Shown here: positions 21,489-30,249 of the stretch, one piece after another | Position numbering within the stretch: the stretch's first letter is position 1 | Layout of the letters: each line of letters begins with the position of its first letter | Source of the DNA: Stenotrophomonas sp. 24(2023) | GTDB lineage: Bacteria; Pseudomonadota; Gammaproteobacteria; Xanthomonadales; Xanthomonadaceae | Length of the DNA: 64,000 nucleotides | NCBI RefSeq assembly: GCF_030913365.1 | Contig: NZ_CP133160.1 | Span: forward strand, 1,302,001 to 1,366,000 | Direction: 5' to 3' | Notes under the pieces: model-generated | What the model was told of the DNA's origin: nothing | The model's input: the letters and a program-made list of their open reading frames with translations, nothing else | The model's database searches: none | Program-made: the position numbers and the translations under genes

Positions 21489-21494
21489 CCCGGC

Positions 21495-22388
21495 TCAGTG
21501 CGGCGCCGGGGCCTGCATGCGTGCCCCCCCGGCATCGCGCCCCGGCGGCAGGCCGAACATCCGGCGGTACTCGCGGGTGAACTGCTGCACGCTTTCATAG
21601 CCCACCGCGAACGCTGCGCTGCTGGCCGACAGCCCTTCGGCCAGCAGCAGTCGCCGTGCTTCGATCAGCCGCAGCTGCTTCTGGAACTGCAGCGGCGACA
21701 GTGAGGTTGCCGCACGGAAATGCTGGTGGAACGCCGATGGACTCATCCCGGCCACCGCCGCCAGCCGCTCCACCGGCAACGGCCGGGCGAAGTCACTGCG
21801 CAGCAGGGCCACCGCACGCGCCACACGCTGGGCATGTGCCCCCGGCCACCCCAGCTGCCGTACCGCCAACCCGTGCTGGCCCACCAGCAGCCAGTAGTGC
21901 AGTTCGCGCAACCGCTGCTGCACCAGCACCGGCAGCGCCGCCGGGTGGTCCAGCAGCTGCAGCAGGTGCTGCGCCGCACCGGTGACATCGGCGTCGGCGC
22001 GTTCCACGCGGATCGGTGCCCCGCGCGCGGCCGGGCCCAGCTTCATCTCCAGCGCCAGCCCGGCAATCGCCGGCAGGTCCAGGTCCAGCACCAGCGACAG
22101 GTAGGGCGCCATCGCACTGGCCCGGGTGACCTGGCTGACGGTGGGCACGTCGGCCGTGATCAGCAGGGCATCGCCCTCGGCGAAATCGAAGGTGGCCGCG
22201 CCCTGCGTCACCCGCTTGGCCCCCTGCAGCACCAGGCACAGCAGCGGCCGGGAGATCGCATAGTCGATCCCGCTCGGGGCCGCGGCCTGGATCAGGGACA
22301 GGCCGGGAATGGAGGTTCGTGCCACCCCGGCCGGGTTGGCCAACGCAGCCGCATGGCGGTACGCAGCATCGCGCAAAGTGTCTGTCAT
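21495..22388 (-). CDS. AraC-family transcriptional regulator
   Basis: 297 residues. The N-terminal AraC_N-type cupin covers about 25-190 (LLCLVLQGAKRVTQG, FAEGDALLITADVP). The C-terminal double HTH covers about 200-285 (PLPVERLAAVAGMSPSAFHQHFRAATSLSPLQF split by the family spacing, then SAAFAVGYESVQQFTREYRRMFG). ATG 22388 gives the usual family length. It is divergent from an SDR gene across 162 bp and most likely controls it. This regulator/oxidoreductase pairing is common for aldehyde or ketone response. Confidence 0.92.
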   Translation of the reverse strand: MTDTLRDAAYRHAAALANPAGVARTSIPGLSLIQAAAPSGIDYAISRPLLCLVLQGAKRVTQGAATFDFAEGDALLITADVPTVSQVTRASAMAPYLSLVLDLDLPAIAGLALEMKLGPAARGAPIRVERADADVTGAAQHLLQLLDHPAALPVLVQQRLRELHYWLLVGQHGLAVRQLGWPGAHAQRVARAVALLRSDFARPLPVERLAAVAGMSPSAFHQHFRAATSLSPLQFQKQLRLIEARRLLLAEGLSASSAAFAVGYESVQQFTREYRRMFGLPPGRDAGGARMQAPAPH

Positions 22389-22550
22389 CGCAGCAGTCCT
22401 GCCGAATCGGTGCAGGGCCATCGTAGCGGCGTCCCACGGGTACCGCGCCGGTCCTGCAGGAACAGGCCAGCATCGGCGAAGTTCGGGCAAAGGCGGACGG
22501 CAGCGGGCAACGCAGACTGGCGCCTCCCCCATCACCCACCAGGAACCGCC

Positions 22551-23306
22551 ATGCACACCCTTTCCCTCATCACCGGCGCCAGCCGCGGCCTGGGCCGCGC
22601 CACCGCACTGTCGATCGCCCGCCACGGCGGCGATGTCATCCTCACCTACCGCCAGGGCCAGGCCGAGGCCGCCGAGGTGGTCGCCCAGATCCAGGCCCTG
22701 GGCCGCAAGGCCGTGGCCCTGCCACTGGACGTGGGCCAGGCGGGCACCTTTGCCGCCTTCGCCACGCAGCTGGCCCAGGTGCTGCAGCAGACCTGGGGCC
22801 GTGATCGCTTCGACCATCTGGTCAACAACGCGGGCCACGGCGATGTCGCCCCCATCAGCAGCATGAGCGAGACCGCCTTCGATGCGCTGGTGGACGTGCA
22901 CTTCAAGGGTGTGTTCTTCCTCACCCAGCAGTTGCTGCCGCTCATTGCCGATGGTGGCCGCATCATCAACCTGTCCACCGGCCTGACCCGCGTGTCCGCC
23001 GAAGGCTGGTCGGCCTATGCCGCCGTGAAGGGCGCGGTGGAGGTGCTCACCGTCTACATGGCCAAGGAGCTGGGCAGCCGCGGCATCACCGTCAATGCCG
23101 TTGCACCCGGTGCGATCGAAACCGACTTCTTCGGGGGTGCGGTGCGCGATACGCCGGCCTTCAATGCCTTCTTCGCCGGCATGACGGCACTGGGACGGGT
23201 CGGCGTGGCCGAGGATATCGGCCCGATGATTGCCAGCCTGCTGTCCAGCGACAACCGCTGGGTCAATGCCCAGCGCATCGAGGTATCCGGCGGCCAGGGC
23301 ATCTGA
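22551..23306 (+). CDS. Short-chain dehydrogenase/reductase
   Basis: 251 residues, classical SDR. The cofactor motif is TGASRGLGRA, the structural motif NNAG, and the catalytic residues are Ser in INLSTGLTR plus Tyr and Lys in YAAVKGAVEV. The C-terminal VSGGQGI is typical. It is a cytosolic NAD(P)-dependent oxidoreductase, probably of the 3-oxoacyl-ACP-reductase-like group. ATG 22551 follows AGGAACC at suitable spacing. Divergent AraC regulator at 22388 suggests inducible expression. Substrate unknown. Confidence 0.92.
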   Translation: MHTLSLITGASRGLGRATALSIARHGGDVILTYRQGQAEAAEVVAQIQALGRKAVALPLDVGQAGTFAAFATQLAQVLQQTWGRDRFDHLVNNAGHGDVAPISSMSETAFDALVDVHFKGVFFLTQQLLPLIADGGRIINLSTGLTRVSAEGWSAYAAVKGAVEVLTVYMAKELGSRGITVNAVAPGAIETDFFGGAVRDTPAFNAFFAGMTALGRVGVAEDIGPMIASLLSSDNRWVNAQRIEVSGGQGI

Positions 23307-23383
23307 CGCCCGCCCGGGGCCCAGCCGGCCCATGAACGGAACGCAACCGGACACCCGGCGGGCCCCGGCACTGGATTGACTGC

Positions 23384-23397
23384 CTACCAACTAGTAG
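23384..23397. promoter_or_regulatory. TetR operator, site 2
   Basis: CTACCAACTAGTAG is identical to the site in front of tetR at 13 of 14 bases. It lies 119 bp before the start of the membrane-protein gene at 23516 and just after the SDR gene, so it belongs to the downstream promoter. Confidence 0.62.
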
Positions 23398-23455
23398 GCC
23401 AATATCCGCGCATCGACACGCCCCCTCCCATGGGAAGGGCATGCCGGATACCTAC

Positions 23456-23469
23456 CTACTGGTTGGCAG
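23456..23469. promoter_or_regulatory. TetR operator, site 3
   Basis: CTACTGGTTGGCAG, read on the other strand CTGCCAACCAGTAG, matches site 2 at 12 of 14 bases. It is centred about 73 bp downstream of site 2 (near seven helical turns) and 46 bp before the ATG at 23516. Two spaced sites suggest looping or cooperative repression. Confidence 0.58.
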
Positions 23470-23515
23470 GCACCCGTCCGCCGACCCATGTCCCTGACCT
23501 GCCCGGAGAACCGCC

Positions 23516-24091
23516 ATGTCCGCCACCGCCCTTCCCGCTTCCTCGCCCGCCCCCTGGCTGCAGCGCTACTACTTCCTGCGTGCGGGCGTCTCCATCGCCT
23601 GGATCCTGCTGGCCGTGCTGGTCGGCCGCCAGAACCCGGCCGTCGGCGCCGTGCTGCTGGTGCTGTACCCGGCCTGGGATGCGCTGGCGAACTACATCGA
23701 TGCGCGCCGCACCGGCGGCCTGGCCGCCAACGGCACGCAGATGCTCAACTTCGTCATCAGCGTGCTGACCGCCGTGGCCATCGGCGTGGCACTGACCGCG
23801 GGCATGGCCGCCACCATCAAGGTCTTCGGCGCCTGGGCCATCCTCTCCGGCCTGCTGCAGCTGGCCACCGCCGTGCGCCGCTGGAAGCAGGCCGGCGGCC
23901 AGTGGGTGATGATCCTCAGCGGCGCACAGTCCGCCGCCGCCGGTGCGTTCTTCTTCAAGCAGGCCAGCAGCGGCATCCCGCTGGATGTGGCCACCGTGGC
24001 ACCGTATGCCGGCCTGGGGGCGTTCTACTTCCTGCTCTCGGCCATCTGGCTGACGATCAAGACCGCACGCGCCAAGGCACGCCAGGGCTGA
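23516..24091 (+). CDS. HdeD/DUF308-like six-helix membrane protein
   Basis: 191 residues, almost entirely hydrophobic. Six probable membrane helices begin near residues 17, 41, 75, 102, 132 and 160 (YFLRAGVSIAWILLAVLVG, FGAWAILSGLLQLATAVRR). The GAWAILSGLLQLATA-type repeat is the hallmark of the DUF308/HdeD group, linked in enterics to acid stress but of unknown chemistry. Two TetR-type operators lie directly upstream, and only 4 nt separate its stop from the EgtB-EgtD gene. It is therefore probably the first gene of a TetR-controlled stress operon. Confidence 0.8.
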   Translation: MSATALPASSPAPWLQRYYFLRAGVSIAWILLAVLVGRQNPAVGAVLLVLYPAWDALANYIDARRTGGLAANGTQMLNFVISVLTAVAIGVALTAGMAATIKVFGAWAILSGLLQLATAVRRWKQAGGQWVMILSGAQSAAAGAFFFKQASSGIPLDVATVAPYAGLGAFYFLLSAIWLTIKTARAKARQG

Positions 24092-24095
24092 ACCG

Positions 24096-26204
24096 GTGAG
24101 TGACCTGCGCGCCCGCTACCTGCGCGTGCGTGCGCGCAGCCTCGCCCTGGCCGCGCCGCTGGGCATCGAAGACCAGGCCGCGCAGTCGATGCCCGACGCC
24201 AGCCCGACCAAATGGCACCTGGCGCACACCAGCTGGTTCTTTGAAACCTTCCTGCTGGTGCCGTACCTGCCTGGCTATGCGGTCTTCGATGCGGCGTTCG
24301 GCTACCTGTTCAATTCGTACTACGACAGTATCGGCCCCCGGCCGCTGCGTGCCGAACGTGGCCTGCTCACCCGCCCCACGGCGCAGGAAGTACGCGGCTA
24401 CCGCGCCCATGTGGACGCCGCCATGGACGTGCTGATGCCGCAGCTGTCCCCGGACGCCGCCGCGCTGGCAGCGCTTGGGCTGGCCCACGAGGAACAGCAC
24501 CAGGAACTGATCCTGATGGACGCGCTGCACCTGCTCTCGCGCTCGGCGCTGTCACCGGCCTACCGGCCGGAACCACCCGTGCCATCGCCGCCGCCGGCGG
24601 CGACCGGCTGGCACCCGTTCGCCGGTGGCGTGGTGCAGATCGGCGCGGATACCCCGGGCTTCGCCTTCGACAACGAAACCCCGCGCCACCGGGTGTACCT
24701 GCAGCCCTATGCCCTGGCCGACCGGCTGGTCAGCAACGGCGAATGGCGGGCCTTCATCGCCGATGGTGGTTACCAGCGTCCGGCGCTGTGGCTGGCCGAG
24801 GGCTGGGCCACCGTGCAGGCGCAGGGCTGGCAGGCGCCGCTGTACTGGCGCGAGGAAGGCGATCACTGGAGCACCTTCACCCTGCACGGCCGCGTGCCGC
24901 TGGACCTGCATGCCCCGGTGCAGCACGTGAGCTATTACGAAGCCGATGCCTATGCCCGCTGGGCCGGTGCACGCCTGCCCAGCGAGGCCGAATGGGAGCA
25001 TGCCGCCCGCAGCGTACCTGGCCTGCACGGCCTGTATGACCAGGCCTGGCAATGGACGCGCAGCGCCTATGCGGCCTATCCCGGCTTCCGTGAAGCCGCA
25101 GGCGCGGTGGGCGAATACAACGGCAAGTTCATGGTCGGGCAGATGGTGCTGCGCGGCGGCGCGGCCATCACTGCGCCCGGCCATACGCGCCCCAGCTACC
25201 GCAACTTCTTCGCGCCTGCACAGCGCTGGATGGCCAGTGGCGTGCGCCTGGCGCGTGATGCCGAAGGCCAGGCCGACAGCGTCGATGCCGGCTTCCTGCA
25301 CGATGTGCTGCAGGGCCTGTCGGCCACGCCCAAAGCGCTGCCGCCGAAGTATTTCTACGATGCCGAAGGCTCGCGCCTGTTCGAGGCCATCTGCCGCACG
25401 CCCGAGTACTATCTCACCCGCACCGAACTGGCTTTGCTGCAGGCCACGGCCAGCGATATCGCCTCGCACATCGCCCCGGACAGCGTGCTGGTGGAATTCG
25501 GCAGCGGTGCCAGCCTGAAGACCCGCGTGCTGCTGGATGCCACGTCCCACCTGCGGGCCTACGTGCCCATCGACATCAGCGCCGCCGCACTGGCCGATGC
25601 CACCGCCACGCTGCAGCAACACTACCCGGCGCTGGCGATCGAACCGCAGGTAGCCGATTTCAGCACCGCCACCGCGCTGCCGGCCCTTGCCCGGCAGCGC
25701 GCCCGCCTGGGGTTCTTCCCCGGCTCCACGCTGGGCAACTTCCCGCCTGGCGAAGCCGTGGCCCTGCTGGCCCACCTGCGCCATCTTCTGGGCAGCGGCG
25801 CGCAATTGCTGGTCGGCGCCGATCTGGTCAAGGACAGCCGCACGCTGCAGGCAGCCTATGACGATGCCGCCGGCGTCACCGCCGCGTTCAACCGCAACCT
25901 GCTGGCGCGCATCAACCGCGAACTCGGCGCCGACATCGACCCGGAGGCCTTCCTGCATCGCGCACGCTGGAACCCTGCCGAATCACGCATGGAGATGTGG
26001 CTGGTCAGTCAACGCGCACAGACCGTCCACCTGCACGGGCATGCCTTCCCGTTCGCACAGGGCGAAGGCCTGCATACCGAGCATTCGTACAAATTCACGC
26101 CGCAGCGGCTGGCCGCGATCGCAGAATGCGCGGGGTGGCAGATGAAGCGCCACTGGCTCGACCACGCCCAGCCGTTCGGCCTGTTCCTGCTGTCGGCAGC
26201 GTAA
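24096..26204 (+). CDS. Fused EgtB-EgtD: ergothioneine sulfoxide synthase plus histidine N-alpha-trimethyltransferase
   Basis: 702 residues, GTG start at 24096. The EgtB half (about 1-390) has a DinB-like iron-binding part with TKWHLAHTSWFFE and HEEQHQELILMD (three His ligands). A formylglycine-enzyme-like domain follows (VSYYEADAYARWAGARLPSE, LRGGAAITAPGHTRPSYRNF). The EgtD half (about 400-702) has LPPKYFYDAEGSRLFEAI, PEYYLTRTE, FGSGASLKTR, YVPIDIS and FFPGSTLGNFPPGE, all diagnostic of the histidine methyltransferase. One chain could thus trimethylate histidine to hercynine and then couple it to cysteine or gamma-glutamylcysteine. Fungal Egt1 fuses the same enzymes in the opposite order. OvoA has a different methyltransferase and is less likely. 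No EgtA, EgtC or EgtE is adjacent. Confidence 0.9.
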   Translation: MSDLRARYLRVRARSLALAAPLGIEDQAAQSMPDASPTKWHLAHTSWFFETFLLVPYLPGYAVFDAAFGYLFNSYYDSIGPRPLRAERGLLTRPTAQEVRGYRAHVDAAMDVLMPQLSPDAAALAALGLAHEEQHQELILMDALHLLSRSALSPAYRPEPPVPSPPPAATGWHPFAGGVVQIGADTPGFAFDNETPRHRVYLQPYALADRLVSNGEWRAFIADGGYQRPALWLAEGWATVQAQGWQAPLYWREEGDHWSTFTLHGRVPLDLHAPVQHVSYYEADAYARWAGARLPSEAEWEHAARSVPGLHGLYDQAWQWTRSAYAAYPGFREAAGAVGEYNGKFMVGQMVLRGGAAITAPGHTRPSYRNFFAPAQRWMASGVRLARDAEGQADSVDAGFLHDVLQGLSATPKALPPKYFYDAEGSRLFEAICRTPEYYLTRTELALLQATASDIASHIAPDSVLVEFGSGASLKTRVLLDATSHLRAYVPIDISAAALADATATLQQHYPALAIEPQVADFSTATALPALARQRARLGFFPGSTLGNFPPGEAVALLAHLRHLLGSGAQLLVGADLVKDSRTLQAAYDDAAGVTAAFNRNLLARINRELGADIDPEAFLHRARWNPAESRMEMWLVSQRAQTVHLHGHAFPFAQGEGLHTEHSYKFTPQRLAAIAECAGWQMKRHWLDHAQPFGLFLLSAA

Positions 26205-26240
26205 GCCCGCGTATCGTCCTGGTTCCGCAAGGAGTTCCCG

Positions 26241-27650
26241 ATGTCCCCTGCGTCCTCATCATCCACCGGCGCCCCCCGTGCCTTCGATGCCATCATCATC
26301 GGCGCCGGCCAGGCAGGGCCCTCCCTGGCTGGCCGCCTGCACGATGCCGGCCAGCGCGTGGCCATCATCGAACGCCACCTGGTGGGCGGCACCTGCGTGA
26401 ACACCGGCTGCAAGCCGACCAAGACGCTGGTGGCCAGTGCCTATGCCGCACACCTGGCTCGGCGCGGTGCCGACTACGGGTTTTCCACCGGCCCGGTGCA
26501 GGTGGACATGCCCACCGTGGCGGCGCGCGCGCGCAAGGTCATCCTCGATTCGCGGCAGGGCAACGAAGACTGGCTGGCCGGCATGGCCACTGTCGAACTG
26601 ATCCGCGGCCATGCCCGTTTCGAAGGACCACACGTGGTGAGCGTGGGCGGGCAGCGGCTGACCGCACCGCGCATCTTCATCAACGTCGGTGGCCGGGCGT
26701 CCGTTCCCGATCTGCCCGGGCTGGACAGCATTCCCTACCTGACCAACACCGGCATCGTCGCGCTGGAGACGCTGCCACGCCACCTGATCGTGATCGGCGG
26801 CAGCTACATCGGGCTGGAGTTCGCCCAGATGTACCGCCGCTTCGGCGCAGCGGTCACCGTGCTCGAACGCGCCGACCGCGTGATCGCGCGCGAAGACGCT
26901 GATGTTTCCGAAGGCGTGCGCAGCATCCTGGAGAACGAAGGCATCACCGCGCATACCGGTGCGCTGCAGATGCGTTTCCAGCCGCATGCCGACGGTGCCG
27001 CCGTCACCTTCACCGATGCGGCCGGCGAACACACCGTGAGCGGCAGCCACGTGCTGCTGGCCATCGGCCGCCGCCCCAACACCGATGACCTCGGGCTGGA
27101 GGCCGCCGGCATCGCCTGCGACGCGCGCGGCTACATCACCGTGGACAACGCGCTGCAGACCAGCGTGCCCGGCGTCTGGGCGCTGGGCGACTGCAATGGC
27201 CGCGGTGCGTTCACCCACACCGCCTACAACGATTTCGAGATCGTCGCCGCCAACCTGCTCGACGGCGAGGCGCGCGGACTGGACCAGCGCGTCCCCGGCT
27301 ATGCGCTGTTCATCGATCCGCCGCTGGCGCGGGTCGGCATGAGCGATGCCGAAGCCGCGCGCTCGGGCCGGCGCCTGCTGGTGTCCAAGCGGCCGATGAC
27401 GCGCGTCGGCCGCGCCGTGGAAAAGGGCGAAACCCAGGGCTTCATGAAGATCGTCGCCGACGCCGACAGCCGCGCGATCCTCGGCGCCGCCCTGCTCGGC
27501 ACCGGCGCCGATGAGGCCATCCACGGGATTCTGGACATGGTCAGCGCCGGCCGCCCGCTCGATGAGCTGCGCTGGGCGGTGCCGATCCACCCCACCGTGT
27601 CCGAACTGATTCCCACCCTGCTGCTGGGGCTGGCGCCGCCGGCCGCCTGA
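26241..27650 (+). CDS. MerA-like FAD-dependent pyridine nucleotide-disulfide oxidoreductase
   Basis: 469 residues. FAD motif IIGAGQAGPSLAGRL, redox-active pair in GGTCVNTGCKPTKTL (Cys-x4-Cys, about residue 50), NAD(P)H motif IVIGGSYIGLEFAQM, second FAD motif VWALGDCNGRGAFTHTAYND, and the dimer His-Pro near the C-terminus (VPIHPTVSEL). It lacks the heavy-metal-associated domain and C-terminal vicinal Cys of true mercuric reductase, so mercury reduction is unlikely. It sits 36 nt after the ergothioneine gene behind AAGGAG, so co-expression and a thiol-redox role are plausible but inferred. Confidence 0.88.
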   Translation: MSPASSSSTGAPRAFDAIIIGAGQAGPSLAGRLHDAGQRVAIIERHLVGGTCVNTGCKPTKTLVASAYAAHLARRGADYGFSTGPVQVDMPTVAARARKVILDSRQGNEDWLAGMATVELIRGHARFEGPHVVSVGGQRLTAPRIFINVGGRASVPDLPGLDSIPYLTNTGIVALETLPRHLIVIGGSYIGLEFAQMYRRFGAAVTVLERADRVIAREDADVSEGVRSILENEGITAHTGALQMRFQPHADGAAVTFTDAAGEHTVSGSHVLLAIGRRPNTDDLGLEAAGIACDARGYITVDNALQTSVPGVWALGDCNGRGAFTHTAYNDFEIVAANLLDGEARGLDQRVPGYALFIDPPLARVGMSDAEAARSGRRLLVSKRPMTRVGRAVEKGETQGFMKIVADADSRAILGAALLGTGADEAIHGILDMVSAGRPLDELRWAVPIHPTVSELIPTLLLGLAPPAA

Positions 27651-27880
27651 ACGCCGCGGCGCGGTTGACGCCCGCCCGGCAGACGCCTACAGTCGGCGCC
27701 GCAGCCCCGCAACGGGTGCTGCCGCAGGCGTTATCGTCATCCAACGCGCCCACACCCGGGAGGGCCTCAGCAGAGGGAACCCGGCTTACAGGCGCCACGG
27801 TACTGCCCTGCCATTCCCTTCCCCCGGAAGGGATGCACCACACCGTGGCCTTTCCCCAGTCCCTCTGGAAAGGCACCCCC

Positions 27881-28636
27881 ATGAACCTCACCGGCAACAC
27901 CATCCTCATCACCGGCGGCAGCCGTGGCATCGGCCGCGCCTTGGCCGAAGCCCTGCATGACCGTGGCAACCAGGTCATCATCACCGGCCGCGATGCCGCA
28001 GCGCTTGAAGCCCTTTGCACGCAGCACCCGGGCATGACCGGCCTGCCGCTGGACCTGCGCGACCACGCCTCGCTCACGCAACTGGCCAACCGTGTGCGTA
28101 TCCAGTTCCCCAGCCTCAACGTCCTCATCGCCAACGCCGGCATCTCGCGCCCTGAAAACCTGGCCAGCGGCCAGTGGAACAGCCACGACGCCGAGGCCAT
28201 CATCGACACCAACATCCTGGGCGTGCTGCGCACGGTGGCCACCTTCCTGCCGCTGCTCACCCAGCAGCGGCATGCCACCTTGATGGCCACCAGCTCGGCG
28301 CTGGCCTTCCTGCCACTGGCCAGCTTCCCCACCTACTGCGCCAGCAAGGCCTTCCTGCATTCGTGGCTGGTCTCGCTGCGCCACCAGCTGCGGCACCTGC
28401 CGGTGGAGGTGCTGGAGCTGTCGCCGCCCTATGTGCAGACCGCGCTGACCGGCGCGGCGCAGGCCAGCGACCCGCGCGCCATGCCCGTGGAGGAATACGT
28501 ACAGCAGGTGCTGCAGAAACTGGAACGCGGTGACCACCCGCGCGGCGAACTGCTGCTCGACCGCGACCAGCCGCGGCGCTGGGCCGAACGGGATGGCCAG
28601 TACGATGCACTGTTCGCGCTGATGAACCCGGCGTAA
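27881..28636 (+). CDS. DltE-like short-chain dehydrogenase
   Basis: 251 residues from ATG 27881 (MNLTGNTILITGGSRGIGRA). Cofactor glycine motif TGGSRGIG, IANAGIS, Ser in MATSSALAFLPL and Tyr-Lys in YCASKAFLHS are all present. The N-terminus and the loop after NAGIS resemble the DltE branch of SDRs, named from the dlt locus of Gram-positives, though no dlt genes are here. It stands alone with a 230-bp upstream gap and ends before the hairpin at 28664. Substrate unknown. Confidence 0.9.
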   Translation: MNLTGNTILITGGSRGIGRALAEALHDRGNQVIITGRDAAALEALCTQHPGMTGLPLDLRDHASLTQLANRVRIQFPSLNVLIANAGISRPENLASGQWNSHDAEAIIDTNILGVLRTVATFLPLLTQQRHATLMATSSALAFLPLASFPTYCASKAFLHSWLVSLRHQLRHLPVEVLELSPPYVQTALTGAAQASDPRAMPVEEYVQQVLQKLERGDHPRGELLLDRDQPRRWAERDGQYDALFALMNPA

Positions 28637-28663
28637 GACCGGCACGGCAACGACACGGAAACG

Positions 28664-28686
28664 CCGCCGCGGGCACACCGCGGCGG
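28664..28686. terminator. Bidirectional hairpin between convergent genes
   Basis: CCGCCGCGG and CCGCGGCGG form a perfect 9-bp stem with a 5-nt loop midway between the stops of the converging genes ending at 28636 and 28692. No U-tract on either strand, so the terminator call rests on position and stem strength. Confidence 0.45.
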
Positions 28687-28691
28687 TGGCT

Positions 28692-29102
28692 TCAACGCAG
28701 GGCGCGCCGGCAGGCGGCGTTCACCAGCATCAGCTGCGCCACCAGGATCAGCATCGCGCAGCCCGACAACAACCACGGGTCGAAATACCACTGCGCGTTG
28801 AGCGAGAAAGCGCCGGAGGAAATGCGCTTCCAGCCGTTGAAGTGCTGCATCGCTGCGACCACGAACGCGAAACCACCACTCGTGTACGCCAGCCACGGCA
28901 CCACGAGGCCACCCGGTCGCGCGAACAGCAGCAGCACGCCCAGCACGCCGATGACCGTGCGCTGCACGCGGCAGTACGGGCACACATAGGCCAGCCCGCT
29001 CCACTCCACCGACCAGGCCAGCAGGCTGACCAGCACGGCCACGCCACCGGCAAGGTACAACGCCTTCGGCGGAATCGTCAGGGTTCCGTTGTGTGCCATC
29101 AC
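28692..29102 (-). CDS. Small four-helix membrane protein with DsbB-like CPYC-x2-QR motif
   Basis: About 136 residues; start 29102 or, one codon on, 29099. Four hydrophobic segments begin near residues 13, 42, 65 and 109. Directly after the first comes YVCPYCRVQRTVIG, which mirrors the CPLC-x-x-QR of DsbB at the same place in the topology. The second periplasmic Cys pair of DsbB is missing: the only other cysteines are single ones in helix 4 and at the C-terminal end. It may be a reduced DsbB/VKOR-like thiol oxidoreductase or an unrelated protein that converged on the motif. Family assignment is therefore tentative; expression as a real gene is likely. Confidence 0.7.
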   Translation of the reverse strand: MMAHNGTLTIPPKALYLAGGVAVLVSLLAWSVEWSGLAYVCPYCRVQRTVIGVLGVLLLFARPGGLVVPWLAYTSGGFAFVVAAMQHFNGWKRISSGAFSLNAQWYFDPWLLSGCAMLILVAQLMLVNAACRRALR

Positions 29103-29161
29103 GTGCGTCCTTCCTGTGCGAACCCCGTGCAGGGTAGCGTGATGCGCTGCGCCGTGCAGGC

Positions 29162-30160
29162 TCAGGGCAGCGGATCGCCCGGCACGCCGGTGTGGGTGAT
29201 CTTCACCGGCAGGATGTGCCCCTGCGCATCGAAGTCCATGCGCTCGATGGCCGTCACCCGATGATTGCGATCGGTTTCACCCAGCGGACGGCGGTGGTAG
29301 ACGATGTACCAGCGGTCGGTGCCCGGCACCTGGATCACCGAATGGTGGCCCGCGCTGGTGGCGATGGCCGCATCCTGCTGCAGCACCTTGCCGATGCGCG
29401 TGAACGGGCCGGTGGGGGCATCGGCGATGGCATAGGCCACCGAATAATCCGGGCTGCCCCAGCCGCCCTCGGACCACATGAAGTAATAGCGCCCGCCCCG
29501 CTTGAACATCAGCGAGCCTTCCACGTATTCCGGTGCCGGCGTGATTTCCTTGAACAGCGTGCCATCGGCCAGCGGCTGCACGTCGGTGAAATCGTCCTTC
29601 AGGCGCACGATGTTGGCGTGCTTCCAGCCGCCGTAGATCATGTACCAGGCACCATCGTCATCGTGGAAGACGAACTGGTCGATCGGCTGCGCGCCATTGT
29701 GGAACGCACCCACCAGCGGCTTGCCGAGCAGATCCTGGTAGGGGCCTTCCGGGCGGTCGGCCACCGCCACGCCGATGCCGCCCAGCTCGCCATCCTTCTG
29801 GATATCGTTGGCGGCGAAGAAGAAGTAGTACCGGCCCTTGTTCTGCACCACCGCCGGCGCCCACATCGCACGCTTGGCCCACGGCACCGCCTTGGCATTG
29901 AGCACATCGGGGTGTTTCGTCCAGTGCAGCAGATCCGGCGAGGAAAACGCATCGAACGTAGTCTGCGCATCGTACGGCTGCGAGGTGGTGGGGAAGATCC
30001 AGTAGCGGTTGCCGAACACCGCCGCTTCCGGGTCCGCATACCAGCCCGGCAGGATCGGGTTGCCCGAGGTGGGCGGTGCCGCCTGCGCACCTGCTGCCAT
30101 CGCCGCCACCATGCAGGCGGCCATCATCCACTTCCCGAACACCATGCCGTGCGCTCCCAT
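29162..30160 (-). CDS. Glycoside hydrolase family 43, secreted
   Basis: 332 residues. Signal peptide MVFGKWMMAACMVAAMAAGAQA; the start may be 30160 or the Met five codons later. The five-bladed propeller of GH43 is recognisable, with the catalytic base Asp in GWYADPEAAVFG, the pKa-modulating Asp in AQPIDQFVF and the acid Glu in APEYVEGSLMF. It would release arabinose or xylose from plant-type polysaccharide in the periplasm or outside. No linked sugar transporter is present, so it is an isolated gene. Confidence 0.92.
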   Translation of the reverse strand: MGAHGMVFGKWMMAACMVAAMAAGAQAAPPTSGNPILPGWYADPEAAVFGNRYWIFPTTSQPYDAQTTFDAFSSPDLLHWTKHPDVLNAKAVPWAKRAMWAPAVVQNKGRYYFFFAANDIQKDGELGGIGVAVADRPEGPYQDLLGKPLVGAFHNGAQPIDQFVFHDDDGAWYMIYGGWKHANIVRLKDDFTDVQPLADGTLFKEITPAPEYVEGSLMFKRGGRYYFMWSEGGWGSPDYSVAYAIADAPTGPFTRIGKVLQQDAAIATSAGHHSVIQVPGTDRWYIVYHRRPLGETDRNHRVTAIERMDFDAQGHILPVKITHTGVPGDPLP

Positions 30161-30249
30161 GCTGGATCGATGGACGCAGTTTAGATCGATTCATATCAGC
30201 AGGGTTGCTGCACTGCGGCTACCGCCGCGCACTGCGGGTACCGCAGCGC

